A stretch of 64,000 nucleotides of DNA from Enoplosus armatus. Taxonomy: Eukaryota; Chordata; Actinopteri; Centrarchiformes; Enoplosidae. Both the position numbers and the translations under genes were made by a program. Below the pieces are notes generated by a model. It saw only the letters and a program-made list of their open reading frames with translations. It made no database searches and was not told where the DNA came from. The stretch lies in assembly GCF_043641665.1 (NCBI RefSeq), contig NW_027261191.1, positions 1 to 64,000 of the forward strand, written 5' to 3'. This document shows positions 1 to 9,933 of the stretch, piece by piece; position 1 is the stretch's first letter, and the number at the start of each line of letters is the position of its first letter.

Positions 1-1
1 G

Positions 2-274
2 GTGTGTTCGTTTGCAAAAACTATGTCGGACTCCGTAGTTTTCTCTGGGCCCCTTCCCAATTTGACCAGTGATGACATGTTTAGCCGCATGTCATCATTC
101 AACCGCTGGCTGTCGAGGTGGTGTCCAGCAAACGATGTGGGCTTCGTAGATAATTGGCGGACTTTCTGGAGGAGACCTGGTCTGATGAGGAGAGACGGCA
201 TTCATGCCACTTTGGATGGAGCGGCTCTCATATCTAGAAATCTGACCGACTTTATTAGTGAACCAAAACCGTGA
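2..274 (+). pseudogene. L2/CR1-like LINE ORF1 esterase remnant, unit 1 (cut by window start)
   Basis: C-terminal part of the same ORF as at 21700-22104. It retains the RRDGIHAT block (Asp..His of SGNH esterases), but the window start removes the GGND block. Confidence 0.6.
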
Positions 275-670
275 CAACCCAGAGTCCAGACCAGGATGCA
301 GAGTCGCAGTCCTACACGCTTCTCTGCGCTTCCATTAGAGCAGTTACCCACCCAAAACCCCATAATGACTGTGTCTCCCCCCCGACCACTTAAATTAATT
401 CAATCAAAATTAAACAGGAGAGCAGTCATTAATAAAAACCTAATAAAAATTAAGACCACCACTGCTATAGGACAAAACAATAGGAAAATTAAGTGTGGAC
501 TGTTAAATATCAGATCTCTGTCATCTAAAGCTGTATTAGTAAACAAGCTAATATCAGATAATCATTTTGATCTACTGTGCTATTATTACAGCTATTATTA
601 CAGCTGTAACTACTATCATCAGTCATATTTCCATTATTATTATAATTATAGCTGCTATTTCTACTGCTAG

Positions 671-812
671 TCCGTCTGTCGGTCTGTCTATCTGTGTCTT
701 TATGTCTATCTCTCTCTCTGTCTCTTTCTGTCTGTCTGTCTGTCTCTCCCCCTCTCTCTTTCTCCCTCCCTCTCTATGTCTCTCTCTCTCTCCCTCTCTC
801 TCTCTTTCTCAA
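671..812 (+). repeat. CT-rich low-complexity tract in the L2-like remnant
   Basis: Long run of tctg, tctc and ccct motifs on the plus strand between the broken ORF2 start and the 3' UTR. Equivalents lie at about 22501-22642 and 44315-44456. The reading frame across it (567-1034) is a low-complexity translation, not a gene. Confidence 0.8.
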
Positions 813-1254
813 ACCCAACCGGTCAAAGCAGATGACCGCCCACCTAGAGTCTGGTTCTGCTTGAGGTTTCTGCCTCTTAAAAGGAAGTTTTTCCTTGCCA
901 TTGTCGCCAAAGTGCTTGCTCATGGTGGGAACTGTTGGGTCTCTGTAATAACATTATATTATTATTATTATCAAAGTGTTTTTATTGAATTTTCTGTTCA
1001 AACAACAAACATCCCATTCAAAAAAAAAAAATAAATAAAATAAAAAAAATAAAATAAAATAAAATAAAAAAATAAATTAAAAAAAAGACAGCAGGACTCA
1101 AAACATACATCTCAAATACAGGTCTAAACCACAGACAAAACAGTAACAAGACATACCATACTAATATCAGACATCAGACATACCCATCACCCATGTGGGA
1201 AGGGAAGGGAAGGAGGGGGGGGGGGTCAAAAGCTGCCATCTATGTTGGGGCTAA

Positions 1255-4200
1255 TTAGAACTCATGTTCAAAGTAGGAAATAAAAGGCTGCCAGACCGTA
1301 GAGTACTTCTTAGTGTTGCCCTGCAAGGTGAATCTAATATGTTCTAATTTAAGGTGTGCCATCACCTCTTCTACCCATCGTTTATGGGATGGCGGTGTCG
1401 CCTTTATCCAGTTAAGTAGGATCAATCTCCTAGCCAGCAATGAAGAGAATGCTATTGTTTTCCTTTGAGAGATTGTTAGTGGCGCTTCCCTTGGTGTCAC
1501 ACCAAAGATGGCTGTCAGAGGGCCGGGCTCTATATCTTTGTTATAGATTGACGAGAAAGTTCTAAAAATTCTGGCCCAGAACTCTTTCAGCTTGGGACAG
1601 GACCAGAACATATGACCTATATTGGCTGGCAACTGTTTACATCTAGGGCAAGTCGGATCAGCCCCCTGATACATTCTTGCCAGTTTGTCCCTTGAGAAAT
1701 GAAGTCTGTGTAAGACCTTAAACTGTATCAATCCATGTCTAACACATACAGAAGAAGAGTGTATTAGTTCCACTGCCCGTCTCCAGTCAACATCTGATAT
1801 GTCCAATTCTAACTCTTCCTCCCACTTCCTTTGTAAGATATCAAGGGATGGGGAAGCCACCTTCTGGATGCTCACATAGAGCGTGGAAACCGTCCCTTTA
1901 AGAGTTGGATTCATGTCTAGCAGCCCATCTATCCATCCACTCCGCGGCAACTCAAGGGATGAGGCGAATGTCTTTTTCACAAAATCTCGAACCTGAAAAT
2001 ATCTTAAGTAATTCGTCTTTGAGGGGATTCCATATTCCTTCTCCAACTGAGCAGCAGACATGAAAACACCACCTTTAAAAAGATTTTTGACGCATTCCAC
2101 CCCAGCTCTATACCATTCCCTAAATGCTGTTCCCCCAAGGGCCGGGGAGAATAAGTGATTGCCATAGACGGGAGCAGACAGGAGGGCGTTTCTATTTTTA
2201 AAATGTGTTCTGAATTGGACCCAGATTTTGATAGAGTCACATACAACAGGGTTGTTTGTGTAAAGGTGTTTGCTTAAGGGCAGAGGAGCGCAGACCAGGG
2301 AGCATAGGGACACCGGGCTAGATGCATATCTTTCCATATGTACCCACACTGGAGTTTCATCGTCATCCAACTTTGAGACCCAAAACAACACCTTATGTAT
2401 ATTAGCAGCCCAATAATAGTGCATATAATTTGGTAGGGCCAGGCCTCCCTCTTCCCTCTGTCTCTCAAGGAACTCCCTTCTTATCCGGGGGACTTTTTTT
2501 TCCCAGATAAAGGTGGATGTACATTTATTCAGTTCTTTAAAAAATGACTTCGGTATGAAAATTGGTACCGTCTGGAATAAATAGAGGAACCGTGGCATTA
2601 TGTTCATTTTAACAGAATTTATCTTCCCTGCTAATGATAGGGGGAGGGATGACCACCTTTCCATATCTAATTTTGCCGTATCCAATGTTACTTTAAAATT
2701 ATGATTAAATAAATCTTTATACCTCCTTGTTACATTGATACCTAAATAGGTAAACTTATCCTTATTTGTTGTAAAGGGATAGGCCTGGAATGAAAGTTTC
2801 CTCGCCTGTTTATTAATTGGGAAAAGGACACTTTTTCCCAGGTTAATTTTATAACCCGACACCCTCCCATAGTCTTCGATAATACCAAGAGCTACCGGGA
2901 TGTTCGTGACAGGATTCGACAGGAAGAGGAGGAGGTCATCAGCGTATAAAGACAACTTATGAATTTGCGTGCCCCTGTGTATTCCCCCGAGCTCAGCAGC
3001 ATGCCTCAGCATTATTGCGAGGGGCTCAATTGCCACATCAAAGAGCATGGGCGACAAGGGGCAACCCTGCCTTGTCCCCCGAAACAGAGGAAAAGGTTCA
3101 GATATTATATTGTTTGTTCTTACCATAGCCTGGGGGTTCGCATAAATTATCTCAATCCACGAGCGAAATTTAGGACAGAATCCGAATCTCTCGAGGGCCG
3201 TGAACAGATAGAAATACTCTATTCTATCAAAGGCTTTGTGGGCATCCAGGGAGATCACAATCTCAGGCTCAATGTTATCTTCAGCAGTGTATATCACATT
3301 AAACAAGCGACGGAGATTACTGGAAAGTTGTCTACCAGCAACAAACCCTGTCTGGTCAGGATGAATTATTTTACTTATAACAAGCTCAATCCTAGCCGCC
3401 AATATTTTGGCCAATATCTTATAATCACAGCCAAGTAGACTCACTGGGCGGTATGATTCACATTTAAGTGGGTCTTTATTTTTCTTAAGGAGTACAGAGA
3501 TCAAAGCCTGTGACATTGTTTGAGGCAAAGCTTTTTTATCAAGGACCTCCCTATATACTCCACAAAGCAGGGGTATCAGTTTAGAAGCGAATGTTTTATA
3601 AAACTCACTTGGGAACCCATCAGGGCCCGGCGCTTTGCCTGTCTTCATATTCCGAATCGCATTCTCTATCTCCCTAGCCGTCATGGGTCCCTCTAATCTA
3701 TCCCTATCTGCGTCATCTAGGGATGGTATTTCCAGATTTTCAAAAAAAATTTTCACTCGTTCCTTGTCATCTGTTTCTGAAGTATACAGATCCTTATAAA
3801 AAGATTTAAATTGGTCGTTAATACCCTTCTGATCTATAATTTTGTTTCCCAGGTTATCTCCTATCTGTACTATCCTGCCAGCAGCTGCTGATTGCTTCAA
3901 CTGGTAGCTCAGGAGCTTACCCGCACGCTCACCATGCTCATAGAGATCCTGTCTTGACCTAAGATATAGATCCTCCTCACATTGACTTATCAAGACATCA
4001 TATTCAGTTTGGAGCAAAATCCGCTTTCTATGTAGCTCCTCAGAGGGAGTCATAGAATTTGCCAGGTCAACTTCTTTTATTGCTTTTATTAATTCCGTGG
4101 TACGTTTCATCTTTCTCTTCCTTTCACCAGCACTGTATGAAATTATTTGTCCTCGTAAATAAGCTTTTAAGGATTCCCACAGAGTGCCATTACTTATATC

Positions 4201-5058
4201 AGGGGTATCATTAAGTTCTAAGAAAAAGACTATTTGCGAGTTTATGAATTTTGTAAAATCATCATCTGCCAATAGCCTGCTATTAAGGCGCCACATTCTC
4301 TGAGGTGGCGTATTCTCAGGAAAGTGAAGTTTCAACATGACCGGGCTGTGATCAGATATTACTATACCAGTGTATTCTACATCTGTTACTATAGAAGTCA
4401 GTTTATTATCTAATAAGAAATAGTCAATTCTAGTATATGTTTGATGTGGTGGGGAGTAAAAGGAGTACTGTCTGGAGGTTGGGTTTATGAATCTCCATGG
4501 ATCAAACACACCATATGCTTTACAAAAAGAGTTAATGCATTGTGCTGATTTACTTAATACATTGGATGTTGGGCTAGAGCGGTCCAAGGTTGAGTCTAGG
4601 ACACAGTTTAGGTCTCCCCCTAGAATCAGATTATGAGCGTCCAAATTAGGCAGTAATGAGAATAAGTCCTTAAAAAATTGAACATTATCCCAATTGGGTG
4701 CGTATATGTTTGCCAACACCACTGGCATATTGAATAATTTTCCAACCACAATAACATATCGACCATGTTTATCTTTTATAGTAGTTGTTTCTACGAATTG
4801 TACATTCCTGTGTATAAGGATGGCCACTCCTCGACTCTTACTATTGAAATTTGAGTGATAAATCTGATTGAATCCCCCCCTACAAAGCTTGAGGTGGTCC
4901 TTGTTCAACAAATGCGTCTCCTGTAAGTAAACTATCTCCGCTCCCTGGTCTCTCAAATGCGAAAATATCTTACTCCGTTTAGCCGGCTTATTGATCGCCC
5001 TTACGTTCCAGCTCATCAATTTTGTGTCCATTCTGCTCGCATCCATGTTTGGTGCCAT
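1255..5058 (-). CDS. L1/Tx1-like ORF2: endonuclease-reverse transcriptase, unit 1
   Basis: 1267 residues with no break, the usual L1 ORF2 length. It nicks target DNA and primes reverse transcription of the element RNA in the nucleus. The N-terminal APE endonuclease shows SWNVR (16-20), LQETH with Glu47, GGDLN and SDHSP. The RT shows GKAPGPDGFPSEFYK, the SLDAHKAFD catalytic-Asp motif, GTRQGCPLSP and YADD at 705-708. Near residue 1137 there is a C-terminal zinc-knuckle-like CX2CX8HX4C. All catalytic signatures are present, so the protein could be active. The first Met is used; a Met at residue 10 or 15, just before the endonuclease, could also serve. Confidence 0.93.
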   Translation of the reverse strand: MAPNMDASRMDTKLMSWNVRAINKPAKRSKIFSHLRDQGAEIVYLQETHLLNKDHLKLCRGGFNQIYHSNFNSKSRGVAILIHRNVQFVETTTIKDKHGRYVIVVGKLFNMPVVLANIYAPNWDNVQFFKDLFSLLPNLDAHNLILGGDLNCVLDSTLDRSSPTSNVLSKSAQCINSFCKAYGVFDPWRFINPTSRQYSFYSPPHQTYTRIDYFLLDNKLTSIVTDVEYTGIVISDHSPVMLKLHFPENTPPQRMWRLNSRLLADDDFTKFINSQIVFFLELNDTPDISNGTLWESLKAYLRGQIISYSAGERKRKMKRTTELIKAIKEVDLANSMTPSEELHRKRILLQTEYDVLISQCEEDLYLRSRQDLYEHGERAGKLLSYQLKQSAAAGRIVQIGDNLGNKIIDQKGINDQFKSFYKDLYTSETDDKERVKIFFENLEIPSLDDADRDRLEGPMTAREIENAIRNMKTGKAPGPDGFPSEFYKTFASKLIPLLCGVYREVLDKKALPQTMSQALISVLLKKNKDPLKCESYRPVSLLGCDYKILAKILAARIELVISKIIHPDQTGFVAGRQLSSNLRRLFNVIYTAEDNIEPEIVISLDAHKAFDRIEYFYLFTALERFGFCPKFRSWIEIIYANPQAMVRTNNIISEPFPLFRGTRQGCPLSPMLFDVAIEPLAIMLRHAAELGGIHRGTQIHKLSLYADDLLLFLSNPVTNIPVALGIIEDYGRVSGYKINLGKSVLFPINKQARKLSFQAYPFTTNKDKFTYLGINVTRRYKDLFNHNFKVTLDTAKLDMERWSSLPLSLAGKINSVKMNIMPRFLYLFQTVPIFIPKSFFKELNKCTSTFIWEKKVPRIRREFLERQREEGGLALPNYMHYYWAANIHKVLFWVSKLDDDETPVWVHMERYASSPVSLCSLVCAPLPLSKHLYTNNPVVCDSIKIWVQFRTHFKNRNALLSAPVYGNHLFSPALGGTAFREWYRAGVECVKNLFKGGVFMSAAQLEKEYGIPSKTNYLRYFQVRDFVKKTFASSLELPRSGWIDGLLDMNPTLKGTVSTLYVSIQKVASPSLDILQRKWEEELELDISDVDWRRAVELIHSSSVCVRHGLIQFKVLHRLHFSRDKLARMYQGADPTCPRCKQLPANIGHMFWSCPKLKEFWARIFRTFSSIYNKDIEPGPLTAIFGVTPREAPLTISQRKTIAFSSLLARRLILLNWIKATPPSHKRWVEEVMAHLKLEHIRFTLQGNTKKYSTVWQPFISYFEHEF

Positions 5059-5590
5059 GTCAGGAGTCCGCAGCCCGGAATCACCATTGCACCCCTATGA
5101 TACCCACTTTCCGGATCACACCTTGAAGATTTGGCAGCAAAAACAAAAAGGTTAAAAGGAGAGGGTCTGGGGAGGGAGGGGGGGGTGTCACACACACAGA
5201 CACAGCTAACACATAACACATTACATATATGAACGCTAACACAGTGCTCTTTAACGAGCTCTCTCGTGGCCAACCGGTCCATCATCCTCCTACACACCAA
5301 GCCTACCGTGTGCGGCTCCGTGTATATCACCCCCTAACCTTAAAAGTATAACATCACCCCTTTGACTTAATCACCTCATGGGAAAAACAAACAGAGGGAG
5401 CTCTCAAGAGCAAGATCCTAAATAATGTAAAATATTAAAAATAGAAATAAAAGGCAATACCATAGGCAGTAGGCAACAATAGCCAAGGGGGAAAAATCAA
5501 TTCTTAAACCTTGAATAAGACAAAACAATAATATGACAGGGCAACCGTAGCTCCTAGGATGGGATGAGAATTATATATCTATATACACAG

Positions 5591-5643
<53 letters not shown>
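5591..5643. repeat. Poly-A and (TA)n microsatellite between L1 ORF1 and ORF2
   Basis: About 16 A followed by a long TA run. It is the largest length difference between units: shorter in unit 2 (about 27421-27460), full length in unit 3 (about 49235-49287). Confidence 0.9.
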
Positions 5644-5648
<5 letters not shown>

Positions 5649-5830
5649 CACCCAGCAATATATGTGAGTGCATGTGCATATCCCCACTTAAATACACACT
5701 GAAACAAATATTTCTTTGTCAATATTGTCAAATCTAGTCAACAAAATCCTGCTTGCAGTAGTCATCCCATTTCAACAGTGTAAGCATGTGTACATTTCTA
5801 CTTAGCCAAGCTGAAACCAGTCTATATGCT

Positions 5831-6811
5831 TCACCCAGGGTTCAGTTTCTTCTTGATGTAATCCACGGCGTCTTTTGGGCTCTCGAAGATTTTCGTTTGC
5901 CCTCCTTCTGGCGTAATCACCAGGGTTGCCGGGTAACGCAGCCCATATCTGATCCCCGTGCAGGCCCGCAGGAGGCTTCTTGCTTCTTTGAAGGCTGCTC
6001 TCTTACTGTTTACCTCCTGGGTGTAGTCCGGGAAGATGTGAATCTGTCCGCTCCGACCCTCCGGTGTTCTCTCCATTTCTCTCGCCTTCTTCATTATCTC
6101 CTCTTTCTCTGTAAAGTAGTGACATCTCACGACGAACGCTCTCGGCGCAACTCCGTTCCCGTCTCGTCTCGCGCCGAGTGTCCGGTGTGCTCGATCAAGC
6201 GTCGGTGTTACTGCTAGTCCCAACTTGTCTTTCAGCAAGCCCGCCATAAAGTCTGACGGCTTTTTGCCCGTCTCGGCCCCTTCTCTTACCCCCACGACAC
6301 GTATGTTGTTGCGTCGTGATCGTGCCTCGAGGTCTTCACTCCGTCCCCTCAGCTTCAGTACCTCCTTCTCCATTTCTTTCAGTTTTGTCTCAATGTTGGT
6401 TATGCTGTCAGACTGACCATTCAATATTTCATCCACCTCTTTTTTCCGTTCGTCCATCCTATTAGCCAAACTGCTAGTATGATCGCTAATCAGCCTCACC
6501 TCCCCACGTAGCAACTCAAACTGAGCTTTAGCATTCTCTTCCACGCTCCTAGCCCATTTTTCCATCTCGGCCTTCGTCTCTTTCCTTCCTTTCTCTACTT
6601 CTTCTTTGCACCTCACGATCTCGGTCTTTGTCTCCTCCCTGTATTTCGTATTCTCAACGTTGCCGTTTTTAATCTCGGACATCATATCCTTAGCCCACTG
6701 AGGCATGTCGTCGGCACGTGTTAGGCTAATATCACCCTTGCTAGCCGAGGAGGTCAAGTTGCTAACCACCGGCGGCTTTTCTCCGCCCGTTCGAGTCGAT
6801 CTGGAGGTCAT
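5831..6811 (-). CDS. L1/Tx1-like ORF1: coiled-coil RNA-binding protein, unit 1
   Basis: About 326 residues if translation starts at the Met of MTSRSTRTGG (6811). The open frame extends to 6895 but the extra 28 residues look like 5' UTR. After a polar N-terminus there is a long Lys/Glu-rich coiled coil (trimerisation in known L1 ORF1p), then an RRM-like domain opened by RRNNIRVVGV and a C-terminal domain ending DYIKKKLNPG. Such proteins coat the element RNA and act as nucleic-acid chaperones. Uninterrupted. Confidence 0.88.
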   Translation of the reverse strand: MTSRSTRTGGEKPPVVSNLTSSASKGDISLTRADDMPQWAKDMMSEIKNGNVENTKYREETKTEIVRCKEEVEKGRKETKAEMEKWARSVEENAKAQFELLRGEVRLISDHTSSLANRMDERKKEVDEILNGQSDSITNIETKLKEMEKEVLKLRGRSEDLEARSRRNNIRVVGVREGAETGKKPSDFMAGLLKDKLGLAVTPTLDRAHRTLGARRDGNGVAPRAFVVRCHYFTEKEEIMKKAREMERTPEGRSGQIHIFPDYTQEVNSKRAAFKEARSLLRACTGIRYGLRYPATLVITPEGGQTKIFESPKDAVDYIKKKLNPG

Positions 6812-6998
6812 TTTCGGTCGTAAACTGCACTGAGAACGCACTCGTTCACTCCCAAAACAGAATCTTATTCGTCCAGCCCCCCCAAAATGATACAAATATG
6901 GCGATATTAATATTTTTGACTACTTTTACACGGAGCCTCCGCACACACGTCTTCACACGGCAAAGCACATCCGGAAGTCTTCCTGTAATAACATTATA

Positions 6999-7096
6999 AA
7001 GAGTCGGTCTAGACCTGCTCTATTTGTAAAGTGTCATGAGATGACTTTTGTTGTGATTTGGCGCTATATAAATAAAATTGAATTGAATTGAATTGA
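6999..7096 (+). mobile_element. L2-like LINE 3' end, unit 1
   Basis: Resumption of the 3' UTR after the L1-like insert: gagtcggtctagacctgctc, then gatttggcgctatataaat, ending in the (TTGAA)n tail typical of this teleost repeat. Confidence 0.8.
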
Positions 7097-7604
7097 AAAG
7101 AAATATTTCATTAAGAATATCTGTCCTAAATGATGATCTGCCAGATCTCATGCTTGTTAGTGCTGCAAAGCTGTCAGATGCAATAACAGTGTTATTTATT
7201 TCCTTCTCTTCTATCCACTGCAAGGCCAATAATATTGCCAATAGCTCTGAGGTATATACTGACAAGTGGTCTGACACTCTTTTCCTAATATATGATTCAG
7301 TCACTCGGATATAAGCTGCTGCACCTGCACACCCTGTAACAGGATCTTTGGAGCCATCTGTGAATATGAACACAGAGTCTGAAAAATGCTGATCAAACTT
7401 TGCGGCATACTGAAAGTTGCTTTGACTTGTCCTTCAATTGCTGCTGTATATTGAGGTCTATACTTGGCAAGGAGAACAACCAGGGAAGAATGGAAGAAAT
7501 TGAAACTGTGGGGCTGTACTGTAATTGATGGCCTTTGCATCACCAATCCACCCAAAACTTTTGTCTCATTATGTTCCCAGCATTCTGTTAAAACACTTTT
7601 GGCA
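7097..7604 (-). pseudogene. LINE RNase H fragment (I/Nimb-like), unit 1
   Basis: Minus-strand frames spell an RNase H domain: IFTDGSKDPVTG (first Asp), YTSELLAILLALQW (Glu) and VIASDSFAAL (second Asp). They are preceded in another frame (7301-7609) by a sequence ending KILL, so at least one frameshift separates the parts. Domain and order suit RNase H-bearing LINEs such as I/Nimb; the clade is my guess. The downstream end is cut by the L2-like tail. Confidence 0.6.
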
Positions 7605-7609
7605 GGATG

Positions 7610-8130
7610 TGTCATGTCTCGTCATTTACGTTAAGTTACCGTTTTTGTCTCGTTTAGTCATGTTGTCTTGTCATTTCCTGTTTTATTTTGTAGTATTGTG
7701 TGCCCTCTCGTTTCAGAACATTTTACTTCCTGCCCTCGTGTTTCCCGCCTTTGTGATTGTCAGTCCCCCTGATTGTTTCCACCTGTGTTCACTCACCTCA
7801 TGTTTAAATAGTCTGCGTCTCCCTTTGTCTTGTGGCAGTTTGTCTTGTCCTCAGTGCCATGATAACCAGCGGTAATTCCATGTCAAGATTTCCTGTTAGT
7901 CCCTGTGTGAGTTGTTTCAGTGTTCTTGTTAATTTGTTCACTTTACTGTCTTGTTTTTCCTAGTTTTGTTCCTCCACTTTTTGGGAGTGATTTTCTGTTG
8001 TTAACTTTGTAGATATCTCTTGCTTTGTCAAGCTTCATATTTTGTTATAAATAAATACTCTTTATTATATATTTGTACTTTGTTTGAGTCGTGTGTGTGG
8101 GTTCATTTTTTGCCTTGCTCAGTCGTGACA
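7610..8130 (+). mobile_element. Probable solo LTR, unit 1
   Basis: 521 bp beginning TGTCATG and ending CGTGACA (TG...CA with a 5-bp inverted end). It is flanked by near-identical 5-mers ggatg (7605-7609) and agatg (8131-8135), as expected for an old target duplication. Inside are a TATA-like tttaaatag near 7803 and an ataaataaatact poly(A)-type signal near 8047. There is no coding content. A short nonautonomous element is the alternative. Confidence 0.5.
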
Positions 8131-8135
8131 AGATG

Positions 8136-9766
8136 CATATCAGAATCAGAAACTGTTTATTACTAAGTAACATACATTACAAGGAATTTGCCGTGGTCTG
8201 AAGGTGCTATTGTTTTGACAACAAATATGTAGAATATAAAAGGTAAAATAAAAATAAGATAAGATAAATAACAAACAGTGTAGTGACCAAAATAAAGTGT
8301 CCAGTAGGGGGTGGGTGCGTTAATGTAACGCAGGGGGGACAGGGGTGATGTACGTTAATATAACGTATAACTTGTGTTTGTGTTCGGGGGGGGGTCAATG
8401 TAAGTTCGTCAGGTTGACTGCAGAGGGGAAGAAACTGTTTTTGTGGTGGGAGGTTTTGGTCCTGATGGACCGCAGCCTCCTGCCAGAGGGGAGGGGGTCG
8501 AACAGATGGTGTCCAGGGTGGGAGGGGTCAGCAGCGATCTTCCCTGCTCTCCTCAGGGTCCTGGAGGAGTACAGGTCCTGAAGAGATGATGTTCAGCTCC
8601 CTCAGGAGCTTGACGGAGCTTGACGGACTGGTGACTGGAGGTGCAGCTGTTGGTGTACAGGGAGAAGAGTAGAGGAGAAAGAACACAGCCTTGAGGGGAG
8701 CCGATGCTGATCGTCCGCGAGTCTGAGACGTGTTTCCCCAGCTTCACGTGCTGCTTCCTGTCAGACAGGAAATCTGTGATCCACCTGCAGGTGGGGTCAG
8801 GCACGTTCAGCTGGGAGAGCTTGTCCTGAAGAAGAGCCGGGACGATCGTGTTGAAGGCAGAGCTGAAGTCCACGAACAGGATCCTGGCATAGGATCCTGC
8901 GGAGTCCAGGTGCTGGAGGATGAAGTGTAGGGCCAAGTTGACGGCGTCGTCTACAGACCTGTTGGCTCTGTAGGCGAACTGCAGGGGGTCCAGCAGAGGG
9001 TCGGTGATGGATTTGAGGTGGGACAAAACCAGGCGTTCAAATGATTTCATGACCACAGAGGTCAGGGCGACGGGTGTGTAGTCATTTAATCCTGTGGGCC
9101 CTGGTTTTTTGGGGACGGAGATGATGGTGGAGGCCTTGAAGCAGGCTGGCACGTGGCATGTCTCCAGTGAGGTGTTGAAGAGGCTCTTGGCTTGTAGTTG
9201 GTGATCTGTCTGAGCCCCCTCCACACAGAAGCAGAGTCGTTGGAGGAGAACTGGTCTTGTAGTCTCTCTGAGTACAGTCGTTTAGCTTCCCTCACCGCCT
9301 TGCTAAACTTGTACTTGGCTTCCTTAAACTCTGCTCTGTTGCCACTCTTAAACGCCTCTTCCTTTTCCAACCTCAGCTGTCGCAGTCTTTCTGTGAACCA
9401 GGGTTTGTCGTTGTTATAACTCACCCTGGTCCGAGTTGGTACGCAGCAGTCCTCACAGAAGCTGATATATGAAGTCACAACCTCTGTGTACTCATCCAGA
9501 CTGTTGGTAGCAGTCCTGAAAACATCCCAGTCAGTACAGTCCAAACACGCCTTCAGGTCCTCTGCAGCTTCACTGGTCCACTTCTTCGAAGTTCTCGCAA
9601 CAGACTTAGAAAGTTTTAATTTCTGCCTGTATGCAGGAATCAGGTGGACTATGTCATGGTCAGAGTGTCCCAATGCAGCGCGGGTGACGGCGTGAAAAGC
9701 GTTAATGACTGTGGTGTAACAGTGATCCAGAGTCCAAATATACAACTGAGCGCCACAGGAAATCAT
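8136..9766 (-). mobile_element. Rex1/Babar-like LINE remnant, minus strand, unit 1
   Basis: The 3' tail lies at low coordinates (minus strand ...aaacagtttctgattctgat, about 8145-8170), above it a 3' UTR, then RT coding sequence in two overlapping frames (8553-9224 and 9086-9766). These give [32 protein letters not shown] and [18 protein letters not shown]. After SVKL the frame jumps to the C-terminal end, so the YADD active site is deleted. A frameshift separates the upstream part. The element cannot encode active RT. Confidence 0.75.
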
Positions 9767-9933
9767 TCCTGCCTGTGGCCATCAAACTGTTCAACTCCTC
9801 CCTCAGAGTGTCAGACACTCAGAAGAAACAGACTGGAAATCTGGACCTGCTTCTACATATACTACCTCACTATTACTTATTCTTAAATGTCAGTGCAATA
9901 CATATATGGTCAAACACAATAGTGCAATACATA

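Larger units (their letters stand above)
1..958 (+). mobile_element. L2/CR1-like LINE remnant, left part, unit 1
   Basis: Holds the ORF1 end, the first ~40 codons of ORF2 (296 to about 570), a jump into ATT-rich and (CT)n low-complexity sequence (575-812), then the teleost L2-type 3' UTR from about 813 (ctggttctgcttgaggtttc). Almost all of ORF2, including the RT, is missing. The 3' UTR is interrupted at 958 by the L1-like insertion and resumes at 6999. Confidence 0.65.
959..6982 (-). mobile_element. Full-length L1/Tx1-like LINE, unit 1
   Basis: 6024-bp insertion on the minus strand with ORF1 (5831-6811) and ORF2 (1255-5058). It is bordered by a perfect 16-bp target-site duplication (ctgtaataacattata) at 943-958 and 6983-6998. 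Removing the insert and one duplication restores the ordinary L2-type 3' UTR, which proves the borders. The element's 3' end is (TAA)n-like rather than plain poly(A): minus strand ...gataataataataa at 959. An A/T-rich aaataaaat tract (1020-1086) and a poly-G run (about 1215-1225) lie in its 3' UTR. The 770 bp between the ORFs hold a poly-A and (TA)n tract (5591-5643). Confidence 0.9.

Noticed and set aside
567..1034. 155-residue plus-strand frame rich in Ser, Leu, Ile and Tyr
   Set aside because: Translation of ATT-rich, CT-rich and LINE 3' UTR sequence; no domain.
2959..3438. 159-residue plus-strand open frame
   Set aside because: It lies wholly antisense to the L1-like ORF2, whose motifs prove the other strand; it repeats in each unit only because the element does.
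5016..5330. 104-residue minus-strand frame overlapping the ORF2 start of the L1-like element
   Set aside because: Overlaps ORF2 in another frame and has low-complexity Cys/Val content; better explained as untranslated spacer.
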